Part shown: one piece after another, positions 36,051 through 45,540 of the stretch
How positions within the stretch are numbered: position 1 is the first letter of the stretch
Layout: each line of letters begins with the position of its first letter
DNA from: Lagopus muta
Lineage: Eukaryota; Chordata; Aves; Galliformes; Phasianidae
Assembly: GCF_023343835.1 (NCBI RefSeq)
Contig: NC_064437.1
Location: 10,001-74,000, forward strand
Length of the DNA stretch: 64,000 bases
Reading direction: 5' to 3'
Translations under genes and position numbers: made by a program
Notes under the pieces: model-generated
What the model was told of the DNA's origin: nothing
Databases searched by the model: none
What the model saw: only the letters and a program-made list of their open reading frames with translations

Positions 36051-36800
36051 CGCGGCGCAGTACTGCGCATGCGCCAGCTCAGCACAAAGCTGCGCACGCG
36101 GCTTCTTGGCACAGCACTGCGCATGCGTCGCTCACTGCGTGCAGCCCACATGCGCCGAATCCATGCAACCAGTAGGCATGTGCCTTCTAGACATCGCACT
36201 GCACGTGCGCATGGCAAGACGCATGCGCGCTTTTTAACAGCCCACTGCGCATGCTCCACCACTCCCAATACAGCAATGCGCATGCATTAGCTTTCGATTT
36301 CGCGGTGCACGTGACATTTCATCACTGCACTGCGCGTGCGCCCTGCTTCATACGGTACTGCACATGCGCCAGCCTCGCTGCCATTATGAGCATGCGCAGT
36401 GTTCATCACGGCATTGCGCATGGGCGAGCTGCGCTTCCGCAGTGTGCATGCGCCTTTTTCGTCATTGCAGTACGCATGCGCCTGTCTGGCCAACACAGTG
36501 CGCATGCGTCTCTTTCTTCATCGTTATGCGCATGCGCAGCTCTCGCAGAAGCACCGCACATGCTTTCGCCTCAAATCATCTCTACGCCTGCACCAGCTGT
36601 TCGCTTTCCACTGCGTATGCGCAACTCTTGGCACAAAGTGCGCATGCGATTTTTTTCGGCAGTGCACTGCGCATGCGCCACTTTCCCGGCCGCAGCGCGC
36701 ATGCGCCACTTTCCTGGCCGCAGCGCGCATGCGCCACTTTCCCGGCCGCAGCGCGCATGCGCCACTTTCCCGGCCGCAGCGCGCATGCGCCAAGTTCACA
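36050..36800. repeat. Array A of GCGCATGCGC palindromes (NRF1-like)
   Basis: About 20 copies or near copies of TGCGCATGCGCC occur at roughly 25-50-bp spacing. They end in a strict 28-bp tandem with palindromes starting at 36669, 36697, 36725, 36753 and 36781 (spacer ACTTTCCCGGCCGCA). TGCGCATGCGCA is the known NRF1 consensus. Frames open across the array encode only cyclic ACA/MRH-rich peptides. It is a repeat array, not a CRISPR and not a gene. Confidence 0.85.
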
Positions 36801-36862
36801 CTGGACTCTTTTTGGTGCGAAATTCAAATCTGTTTTTGCATGCTCGTTGTTGGGCACCGATT

Positions 36863-37001
36863 GGTTACGCGGGGGCAGCAGAGACCGCGGAAAAAACTTC
36901 GTTGCATTTCCGCCTATTGGCCACACGATGACAGCAGAGACCGTGGAATAAATTTCGCTGCAGTTTTGCCGATTAGCCACAGGATGGCAGCAGAGACCGC
37001 G
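36863..37001 (+). repeat. 56-bp tandem with CTCF-like core, three copies
   Basis: Units start with TTACGCGGGGGCAGCAG (36865), CCACACGATGACAGCAG (36921) and CCACAGGATGGCAGCAG (36977), each followed by AGACCGCGG-like sequence, so the period is 56 bp. The cores resemble CTCF's CCACNAGGTGGCAG. The tail at 37080-37140 (CCAAACCTGCGCTCAGTACT, CTGTCAATAAATAATAA) is shared with 40865-40910. Confidence 0.7.
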
Positions 37002-37249
37002 AAATGAAATTCGATTGTGTGAAAACACAGTAAAGAAATTGGGGGGGAAGGGAGGCGAGGAAGAAAACGAGGAAAACTTCGACAAAGCCACCAAACCTGC
37101 GCTCAGTACTTATGAATATCTGTCAATAAATAATAATAAATAATAACTAGAAAATTGATGTTGTCGTGCTTTTTATTCTACTTTTTTTCAGCCAGTGTCC
37201 GAGGTGATGAAAAACCCAGAGTCAATCTCACAGACACGTGCAGCAAAGC

Positions 37250-38690
37250 AGAACGAGATCCAAAGAGATGCAGAACATAATTTAAATATGTGCCCTTAAA
37301 GAATACTCAGCATGGGTGGAATTATTACGTGGCACAGGAGACGCAGAGGGGACACGGGCAGAGGACACAGGAAAGACACAAAGACACAAGCAGGACATGA
37401 GGACACAGAGGGAATGCATCATAAAATGGGTTGGGACAACGTGGGAGCAGACAAACTGAGTTTGGAGGCCCAGGTTGCAGATCCCGCAATGGGAATCATG
37501 AAAGAGGGCACAGAGACGTCACAAGAAGGTGTTGAGCTTCGAAAGAGTTGCAGAGGAACTCTGAAGAACACAGAATCCCTTTACAGAACAGTGCATCAGC
37601 TCCAGGCATTTCTGGAGTCACAATGCTCAGTCACCCAAGCAGCATCACCTTGGGGCTGACTGAAGCATTCAGTCAGATGAAGATGAGAGCAAAAGAAGGA
37701 AATGTACATCAGTCCCTCCATTACCAGCTCAGAGAAAGGCAGAGAACTCCCTGACTGCCCTCATTGAACAAGTGGAAGGCATCAGAATCAGGGGCAGAGC
37801 TGACAGAGCTATCAAAAACCAGCTTACAATCCCCACAGAAAAGCAGAGGTCAAAACCCCAACAGCCATCAAGAAAGAATCACTGACCTCTTCCCACGAAC
37901 CAGAGCTCACCCAGCAATCCACAGGAGGCATCTCCAGGAAGAAACCCTGCCTGTGGGGCTGCCAGCCCTTAAATGAGGCGAGGGAGGGGTGGAGGCAGGC
38001 TCAGCCCCATCTGGTCCCACAGCTGCGTTGCTTCCAGCTGTGCTTGCTGGGCTGCACCCCTCACCAGGTGCTCCATCACTGCTTCAGGCTGTGATCTCAA
38101 AGTTCCCCTAAAAACATAAAGGAAAAAATAAAGTAAAAAAACAGATGAGCTATGATGGCCCACATATTTTGCTTCCAGTCTGTCCTCAATGGCAATTGGT
38201 GACATTTCTAATAGATAGGGGAGCACAGATTTCAATACTTGTACAGCAAGATGCTGAGAAGCTGCACGTGCAGCAAGAGGGCTGAGATTACCGGTATAAA
38301 TGGAGCGAGTACTGGCTGCCCACCTGCCGGGCTCAGCTTATGGCTCCCCAGGGAGAAACGTGCGTCATCTCCTCGCACAGCAATTAAAGACCACTGTGAA
38401 ATTGAGGGTTTGGTGTCCTCAGTGGGTGAACCCGGCACCTGCCTGTATGGCAGCGTGTGGTCTTTTGGCTCCAACATCAATCCCAAACACCAAAGAAACA
38501 GGGAGGCTGCAGCGCATCCTTCATACAGCCCCTGCGCTCCTTGAGTCAGAGATCGCTGACATACTGCAGTGCCCCGTTGCTGCTGCGGCTCGACGCGGGA
38601 TTGCTGAAGTTGCTGTAGATTTGGAGAAAGGACAGGTCATCTCCAGAAAGCACTCCCTGTACGACTTGCCCACATGCATGGGGCACCAGC
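37250..38690. repeat. Duplicated ERV/satellite block, copy 2
   Basis: The counterpart of 33280-34640: GGACACAGAGGG minisatellite, GGGTTGGGACAACGTGGGAG segment, single 145-bp-type repeat, then a plus-strand protease-like piece (FLIDRGAQIS near 38200-38230). It keeps 150 bp more ERV-like sequence at its far end (AARRGIAEVAVDLEKGQVI), related to 9380-9480. Confidence 0.75.
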
Positions 38691-38960
38691 CCCATTCTGG
38701 GGGCAAAGACCCCCATTTGTGGGGCACTAGCCCCACCCCACTGTCACAGACATGCGCCGAGGACACCATCACCCCACTGTGCATGGCCATCAACTTGTCC
38801 CAGGACTCCAAGCATCCCACAGACATCCCTGTCCCCCTCCTCAACCCCATGGTGACATTGGCATGGAGCGAAGTGGGGCAAGGGACGTGGGGGGACTTCA
38901 AGAGACATGAGGGGACATGTGGGGACATGGGGTTGATGTGTGGGGTCACAAAAAGCCAAA
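38690..38960. repeat. GGGGACATG-type low-complexity segment
   Basis: Short units such as GGGGACATGTGGGGACATGG and CCCCACTGT. No gene. Confidence 0.5.
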
Positions 38961-38984
38961 AATGAAACCTCAACCTGAGTTGAG

Positions 38985-39150
38985 GAAAGGCCCATGGAAA
39001 AAAAACATTAAAGTATAAACATGACAGAGGCTGAGCAAACATTAATATGGGACTGCACTTTCTGCCAACGGGCTTTAATTTCATTATCATTAAATCTGCC
39101 AAAGAGTTGCATTTTGGTATTTAAACATTTAGAAAGAATGTAATGAATGC
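38985..39150 (-). repeat. Dispersed element, inverted partner of 54.1 kb
   Basis: AGAGGCTGAGCAAACATTAA, CTTTCTGCCAACGGGCTTTA and ATTAAATCTGCC match the reverse complement of about 54100-54250. The element type (possibly a non-autonomous DNA transposon) is not determined. Confidence 0.5.
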
Positions 39151-39430
39151 TAGCAAAAACTAAAAAAAAAAAAAAAACACATTTTTTTTTACAGCTATTT
39201 ATAAGCACATGGCAAAGCACTCCTGGGTTTGGAGTAGTTTCCCTCTGTTTTCTTTGTCTTTCCCCCCACAACCCCTCCACTTCTACCTTTGTGTTCTTCC
39301 CCCGTCATCACAAGAGACTCAGAGAACAGAAAGCGCCTCATGGCATCCAACTTGCTCACCACCCCAGTGTAGCAGCAAACGTCCCCTTCCAGCCCCAGCC
39401 CTGCACCGCAGCATCCCTGGAAAAGCAAGT
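39150..39430. other. No feature recognised
   Basis: An A-run (about 39163-39177) and a T-run just after it. Nothing else can be supported. Confidence 0.4.
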
Positions 39431-39880
39431 CTCGAGAAAGCAATACGCACATGCGAATCCAGGCACTGCAGTGTGTGCACGTGGCAGTCTCTGTACCACA
39501 CTATGCAGGAGCAATTCTCGAGACAACAGTACGAACGCACAATTCACAACAAAGCACAACGCATGCGCCAGTGGATTAAAAAAAAAAAAAGTACAACCCA
39601 CGCACCGGATTCCGCTCCGAACAGGGCATGTGCCGGATTTCACCCAGCACAGTGCGTGCATCCATCTCTGCCACGCAATGCACACGTGCCAAGATTGGCC
39701 CTGCTCTGTGCATGCGCCAGCTGCGACAACACACTGCGCATCTGCTACCGTTTGCAGAGCTCTGCGCATGCGCCAGCCTCAGCACCGCAAGTCGCGTGCA
39801 CTTACTGCAGGACTGCAAAACGCATGCGCCACCGTTTGTATTGCGCTTGCGGCAAGCGCGTCACCGAACTGCCGTGTGCC
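39430..39880. repeat. Array B of GCATGCGC palindromes (NRF1-like)
   Basis: A looser version of array A with ACGCATGCGCCA near 39558, TGCATGCGCCAG near 39710, TGCGCATGCGCCAG near 39763 and ACGCATGCGCCA near 39820, among decayed copies. It is interrupted at 39880 by the LTR-like block, and further palindromes appear at 40508-40590. Confidence 0.7.
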
Positions 39881-40215
39881 CGTGTATGGGAACTGCTGAG
39901 TCACGGCCTGAACCTCTGACTGATCACCTGAGGCGAGCCATGAGTCAGCCAGAGGAGCACAGGGGAGGGCAATGCAGCTGTGCTGCCGGAAGGGGTGCAG
40001 CCTGGCTCCCCCCCTCCTAGACCTACTTAAGAGCTGGCTACCAGTAGGGAAGGATCACTTCTGGAGATTACCTCTGCTGGTGTTTTGTGGTGAGCCCAGG
40101 ATAGGGGTAAGCCTTCTATTTATTCTCTCTTGTTATCATAGTCTACTTTGCCTAAATCTTTTGTTTATTTTGTGCCTATAACAGCCTAATATTCTTTGAT
40201 TATACAGCCCACATT
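39880..40215 (+). mobile_element. LTR-like insertion, second copy
   Basis: It matches 10100-10420 (GGAACTGCTGAGTCACGGCC, GATAGGGGTAAGCCTTCTAT), including the TTAAGAGCTGGC TATA-like area near 40030. It interrupts NRF1-like array B, so it arrived after the array. Confidence 0.55.
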
Positions 40216-40499
40216 GACATGGCACTGTGCATGTGTTTTTTGTGCATGCATTATTATGCATGCTCATTTTCGGGTACGCACTTACGCATTTGGCTTTTTT
40301 GATGCCTCATTACGTGACAGGTGTAAGGTCTGCCTACATAGTATGTTCTTGAAGCAGTCTGGGGTTTAAAGCCACCCGAAAAAATAGACAAGGAGCATTC
40401 TTAACTGGAAGAGAGAAAAGTACCAAGGAGCTGGCGATCCAAGTATTGACTGCTCACCTGCATCTTAGGGCTTCGAAGAACTATATGCTATTTAAAAGC

Positions 40500-40930
40500 T
40501 CTACAGGGCATGCGCACTACTTCCTGGAGGACCAGGCATAACGAAGATTGTACGTACGCCACTTCCGCGTGCTAGGGCGCATGCGTCCTGCTGCCTGCGG
40601 CGACATAAAACCGCTGCTGCAATTCTACCGATTGACCACGTGAGGGCGCCAGAGACGGCTTAAACCACTTTGATGCAGCTCCTCCAATTGGCCACGCGAT
40701 GGCACCAGAGACCGCGGAAATAATTTCACAAATAGGATTGACCTGGACCCGTGCCACAGCCACCACCAAACCGTTCTGCCTTTTGATGGCAAAGGAAAAG
40801 CACAGAAGAGAAAGGGGAAAGGAAAGCGGACAAAGAAAATGAAGGGAATCTATGACAAACCCACCAAACCTGTGCTCAGTGCTTATGAGTACCTGTCAAT
40901 AAATAAATAACCAGCAAATTGATGTTGTCA
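40500..40930 (+). repeat. Composite NRF1/CTCF-like module B
   Basis: GGGCGCATGCGTCC (about 40577) is followed by two CTCF-like cores 56 bp apart, CCACGTGAGGGCGCC at 40636-40650 and CCACGCGATGGCACC at 40692-40706. Then comes the shared tail CCACCAAACCTGTGCTCAGT..CTGTCAATAAATAAATAA. The order equals that of the 36-37 kb module. Confidence 0.7.
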
Positions 40931-41070
40931 AGATTTTTATTGTTCTATTTTCTTCAGCCAGCGTCTGAAGTAATGAAAACCTGGTCTCCATCAGATAGAT
41001 GTGTGCAGCCAAGCCAAGGATGGCTTAGAATGATTAACCAAATTTGGTTTCAGCACCACTTTGTGAGAAA
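40930..41070. other. Shared tail of module, no gene
   Basis: CTTCAGCCAGCGTCTGAAGT corresponds to 37185-37210. Nothing else is recognised. Confidence 0.4.
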
Positions 41071-41640
41071 CACTCTAAGTCAAAAATTTCAGGTGAGGCC
41101 AGGATCTTAATGATAGCAGCAAAGTTTATTCGTTATTGCAATAACTGGCTCATGTCCCCTACTAGCAAGGGAGAAACTGCACCAGACAGCGAAATTCATT
41201 CCATTCTATACTGTAAACCCAATGCAGGCAATGCTCTCCTGGCACTCACTGGTTGAGCGTCTAGGCTCACAGTCTCACCTGTGCTGTTGCTATGATGTAG
41301 TTCCATATAAGGTCCATTACCAACCTCCTGTTTTTGGTACGTTTTGTACTTCTCCATGGAGATACGAGGGCCATATTTCCAAGAGTGAGCACGTTTGTTC
41401 TGTCCTGTGCTGAGCTCCCTCTCTCTCTCTCTCCACCCTGCATATTTGCCTTATTTTGTGCCTGGCTCAATTCCACCCCAGTCAGAACACCCCGAATCTT
41501 TAACTTTTTAACTCTGCTCAGCAACTTTCTTAGTAGAAGGCAAACGGCTCTTTCACAAGAGGGTTGTAAGTTCAGTGAAGGCAGTACTACATACAGAAAA
41601 TACTCAAAGCTTCTACAGCACAAACACAATCTCCCCTTCA
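41070..41640 (-). mobile_element. LTR-like block, copy B
   Basis: Copy of 30350-30920. From 41211 rightwards it is almost base-for-base identical to copy A, whereas 41070-41210 is clearly diverged. The AATAAA signal is retained at 41131-41126. Confidence 0.5.
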
Positions 41641-41822
41641 CAACCAGACCCAGCACCAACCCCCGGGAGCACCGCCACTCACAGCTCTCCAGCCGCACTC
41701 TGCGCCGCCCATCACCACCACTGAGCTCAGCCAGTAAACCAGTTCTCAGCCCACCTCATCATCCACTCATCTATCCCACACTTAATGAACTTCATTAGCA
41801 GGATGACGTGGGAGACTGTAAC
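41640..41822 (-). mobile_element. CR1 reverse transcriptase fragment, antisense, copy B
   Basis: Same CR1 piece as copy A but cut at 41822, where it joins integrase sequence directly. About 430 bp present in copy A (31103-31532) are absent. Confidence 0.75.
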
Positions 41823-42300
41823 TTTCCCTGAAGAAGGAGGGTGCCACGGAGTATGGAACTCCCACTTCATTTCTAAAGTTCTCATCAGCTCCTGTAGGAC
41901 TTGTGAAGTAAACAGGCTTCCTTTATCTGAGTCTATGTTCTGCACAATCCCACATCTAGGGCCTGTTGCTCCAAAAAATGTCCATGTTACTACACTAGTG
42001 GTTGCTGACACTGACAGCTTCCATGCAACCTGACAAGTGATCTATTAATAGTAACAGATACTTGAACCTTCCTACCTTACCTACTGTTCAGTAAAATCTA
42101 TTCTATACTGTGGAAAGGTCTAAGTCCTGGTTCCCTTCCACCCAGAGTTTGTTTTCTCATAGCTTTTCTGTTTATTCGTTGATGTGTTACACAGCTATTG
42201 CATATCTACTTTGCTATTGTATACAATCTTACACACACACACTTTGTCAGTACAGCATCACACACTGCTTGCACTCCCCAGTGACTTTCCTGATGCAAAA
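41822..42300 (-). pseudogene. ERV integrase fragment, gammaretrovirus-like, copy B
   Basis: The minus strand shows the first part of the integrase core (LLLLIDHLSGCMEA near 42060-42020, and DSDKGSLFTSQ near 41930). It runs to HPPSSGKV at the breakpoint with CR1. Stops and frame changes occur upstream. The first and second catalytic Asp positions are visible; the Glu side is lost at the deletion. Confidence 0.75.
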
Positions 42301-42349
42301 GAGTTAAAATTTCTCTCATTACCTGTTTACCATTTCCTGCTGAGGTACG

Positions 42350-42525
42350 CATAAGGCATCACGAGGCGTGCTCTCAGCATCACCTTTGGGAAAGCAGGTA
42401 ATGGAGCTGGGTGGTGGTTTGGGGTATCGCTGCGGGCTGACGCTGCGTGGTCACACTTGGCTGACACTGGGGTGATGCTGGGGAGTGGCAGAGGGGGTGG
42501 TGTTGGGATATCACTGTGAGGAAGA
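42350..42525. repeat. GGGGTGATGCTGGGG minisatellite, left flank of ERV
   Basis: The same family as 44010-44790. The betaretrovirus-like element sits between the two segments. Confidence 0.7.
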
Positions 42526-42529
42526 CTGT

Positions 42530-42770
42530 TAAGCAAAACAGACCTGGCTGGCCTGAAAGGGTCAAACAGGGAACATGCGGCCTCTCCTGAAAGGGAAGGA
42601 CTGTCATGTGAGACTGGCAAGCATAAGTTACATGGACATAAGATGATTTTCCAAAAGAAGGTACATGTGTGATATCCATCTGCCATAAATCATTAGGCAT
42701 TAATCCTCTGGGGTTCACTCCAAAATGAGGAACTGGTAATAAAGGGGCACAAGAAGAACCGTTCCGCATA
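42530..42770 (-). pseudogene. ERV integrase piece, betaretrovirus-like
   Basis: The minus frame contains [20 protein letters not shown] and then [10 protein letters not shown], the start of the integrase catalytic core in class II (beta/alpha-like) retroviruses. It is fused directly to capsid sequence, so protease, RT and most of pol are missing. Confidence 0.8.
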
Positions 42771-43738
42771 TTCGGAAGTCCAAAGCAAATATTCACCTCC
42801 ACTTAACACAGCCTTCACCAAACTTTTCCAGTCAGATGGGGGAAGAATATTGGCAGCTTTAAGCTCTTTCAGTTGTTTAAAAGGAATAGGCTCATAATCA
42901 TTCAGAATGCCACCGTTTGCAAGTTGACGCTGTATGACAGGGAAAACTTGAGACGGGAAAAGTTGCCCAGAAAATTCATCAGTTGTTTCCCCAGCTTTCC
43001 TTGCTTCTTTGAGCACTAATTGCATAGGGGATTGTTGCATAAGCAAAGCATCTACTCCAGGCGGGGGAGGCATTCGCCCTGCTCGAAAGGCAGGCAAAAC
43101 AGCAAGGGGATCTGATCGAACCTGATCGACTATCTGTTGTGTCTGCACAGCGGCACCTGCAGCCTGTAACGCTGGGAATACAGCCGCTAAGTCCTTATGG
43201 TGATATTCAGCAGCCTCTTTTTCTAACTCTCCCCAATCATCAGGGGGTAAAATATCCTTTGTTATGTTAGTGCCAGGAGGTTTACAAGGCGGCAAGTCGT
43301 TTGCTAATTTACAAATCAAAGGTTGCTCATACTGGGGAGGGGACGGTGAGGGTGCCGATGGCATAGACGAAGGGATATGATCAAGAGATTTTGATCGCGA
43401 CAAGGCAGGATATAACTTTTCTGTTGAGCGAGTGGTCTGCTGCCACTTCTCATCTCCCGTGTCTCCTCTGAGACATTCTTTTATTAGAGTCCAAAGCGTA
43501 AAGGTATCAATAGGTACCTTCTCAGGACCATGCACAGCATAATAGCCCTGGAGTCTTTCACCCACTTTGTTCCAAGTTTCAATATTAATAGTTCCATCCC
43601 TGGGAAACCAAGGACAAACTTCTTCAATAAAGTCTAAAAAACGACTAATTTGGCTCCGAGTAACTTTTATCGGGCAACCAATAATGGTTTCAGCATTGCA
43701 GCAAAAATACCTCGTTCTGTACTTGCAGCTTGCCCCAT
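42770..43738 (-). pseudogene. gag: ERV gag, betaretrovirus-like
   Basis: A minus-strand start at 43738 encodes MGQAASTERGIFAA, a myristoylation-type Gag N-terminus. A frame change near 43680 leads into a long open frame with ETWNKVGERLQGYYAV (matrix) and proline-rich linker sequence. Capsid segments FPVIQRQ, EPIPFKQLKELKA and [14 protein letters not shown] follow near 42770-42930. The capsid seems shortened and then runs into integrase. The frameshift and the loss of nucleocapsid make it non-functional. Confidence 0.85.
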
Positions 43739-43868
43739 AATGCTATGATTTATCAATTCCGATTCCCTAGTCCTTACCTCCCTATTTCAACTTACCAACC
43801 GCAGCTCATGGGAGGAAGCGACGCCTTTGTCGTTTGGAGACTGTGGTTCCCTGGTTTTGGCACCAAAT

Positions 43869-44010
43869 GACAGAGACCAGCTCAGGACGCCTGGGACAGA
43901 CGGGCTTAGGCTCTGGTGGCGCAAAAGCAATCTTTATTTTTGTTACAAGCATTTTATATCTTTTTGCTATGCGAGTATACAATACCTAAATCAGATAGCA
44001 TTCATGCATC
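43869..44010 (-). mobile_element. Partial 5' LTR and primer-binding site of the gag element
   Basis: On the minus strand, GATATAAAAT (43960-43951) is a TATA box and AATAAAGA (43938-43931) a poly(A) signal. The LTR ends near 43870 and is followed by TTTGGTGCCAAAACC, a primer-binding-site-like sequence just before the gag leader. The U3 end is lost into minisatellite at about 44010. Confidence 0.65.
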
Positions 44011-44800
44011 ACTGGGGACGACACTGTTGGGGTGATGCTGGGGAGTGGGACATCATTGGGGTGACGTGGGGTTGGGATCCTGGTGTCATGTTGGGAGTGC
44101 TGCCAGGAGGTGGCATTGTTGGAGTGATACTGGGGTCACGTTCGGGCACAATGTTGGGGTAACACTGGGGGACATGCAGGAGTAACATTGGGGGTGAGGC
44201 GGTTGGGGTTCTGTTCCACCGGGGCTCTGTACCACGCGCTGGCCATGTGGGTTCTTACTGCTACATTTAACGTCAAGGAGTGATGCTGCAGGGAGACACC
44301 AGGGTTGGGGTGACATTGCTGGGCTGATGTCAGGGACTGAAGCTAGGGTGACATTGGGATGAGGCTGGAGTGACATTTTTGGGGAGGTGCTGGTTAGGTG
44401 ACAGTGGGCTGACGTTGGGGTAGCTCTGGGGTTTAACATCAAAGAATGAGACTGGGATGATTTTGGGGGGTGATACTGCAGTGACGCTGGGGAGAAAATT
44501 TTGGGGGGTGACATGGGCTTGACACTGCGGGGTCATGGCTTGATTCAGGAAGTGAAGCTGGGATGACATTGCTGGTGTGATGCTGGGGGAAGCTGGGGTG
44601 ATGTGTGGGGGTGACGTTGTTGGGAAGTGATGTTGGGCTATCGCGGGGGGCAACATGGATGGGGTGATACCGAGGGGGTTCTAGAGTGGTGATACTGGGG
44701 TGCTGCTGGGAAGTGGCATTGGGCTATCAGTGGGGGATGACACCAGGGAGTATGCTGGGGTGACAGTGTCGGGGTGATGCTGGATGTGACCTGGCCATCT
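44010..44800. repeat. GTGATGCTGGGG minisatellite, right flank of ERV
   Basis: Irregular 15-25-bp units (GACATTGGGGTGA, GTGACGCTGGGG). A short region at 44215-44270 is non-repetitive. Confidence 0.8.
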
Positions 44801-45540
44801 GTCCTCACAGCCCCAGTGAAGCACCAGAGGTGCTGGATGACAACATGGTGACATAGAGTGCTACAGTGTGGAGGTGGTGGCCACCTCACCCCAGGACTCC
44901 TCTATGCCCCACAACCCCCAAAGAGAACCCTAGAATGGGAATACACCTGTGCCCCACATGGACCCCTCATCTCTCCAGGCAGGAGGACTCCATCCTGTAC
45001 CTTAACTTCACCTCAGGACAGACCCACAGTGCAGAGCTGCAGCGCCACTACGAGATAAAGCCCCCCAATGCTCTCTATCTCTGCTGCCCCACAGCCCCCT
45101 GCCTTGCTGATCTCATGGACCTCTCTCATTAACCTCCCCCATGGCTCCTAGCCCCACTGATCCTACCTCCCACCCCTGCCCCACAATTCCTCCCCCCGCC
45201 CCCCGCTGCCCTTCCCCCCAATTCTGTTCCACATCTAGATGGTGCCACCCCTACCACCCGGTGCTCCCCGCCCCAAACCTCACTGCCTTCATTCTCCTGC
45301 CCCATGGCCTGGCCTGGCTGTCCCGTGTCTGTGCACTGAGCCCTACTGCTTCTCATGGTGCTCACTCCCACCATGTGAAGCAGTTTTGTGGGGCAGTGAA
45401 GAGGGCTCAGTGTTGACCTTAGCTGTGGAGCTGGGGATCACTGTCCCTCCCACACAGGAGCATAGAGCTGAGTGTGATGAGAGGGAGGAAGAGCAGGAAC
45501 CGGGGCTGCAGCAGGGCCTGGAGCAGGTATAGAGTAGGGG
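44800..45540 (+). pseudogene. Remnant resembling a leukocyte integrin alpha subunit
   Basis: One exon-like frame (44950-45058) reads LYLNFTSGQTHSAELQRHYE. It resembles the membrane-proximal ectodomain of beta-2-partner integrins such as ITGAM and ITGAX, which have a YLNFT..Q..YQV element. Farther on, FCGAVKRAQC near 45385-45416 loosely recalls the integrin C..A.C..V.C motif. Stops interrupt the rest. Leukocyte integrin alpha genes, SLX1 and SGF29 share human 16p11.2, which supports the reading, but the match is short. Confidence 0.4.

Noticed and set aside
36050-36800. CRISPR-like regular spacing of palindromes
   Set aside because: Vertebrate context, repeat core of only about 10 bp, spacers that are themselves similar, and no cas genes.
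36251-37007. Three overlapping ~200-codon plus-strand frames rich in Ala/Cys/His/Arg
   Set aside because: All three frames are open because the array unit lacks stops; the peptides merely repeat with the DNA.
30614-41798. Two identical 154-codon frames (30614-31078 and 41334-41798) as a conserved gene pair
   Set aside because: Identity is explained by the duplicated LTR-like/CR1 patch; the opposite strand frame is equally conserved and no domain is present.
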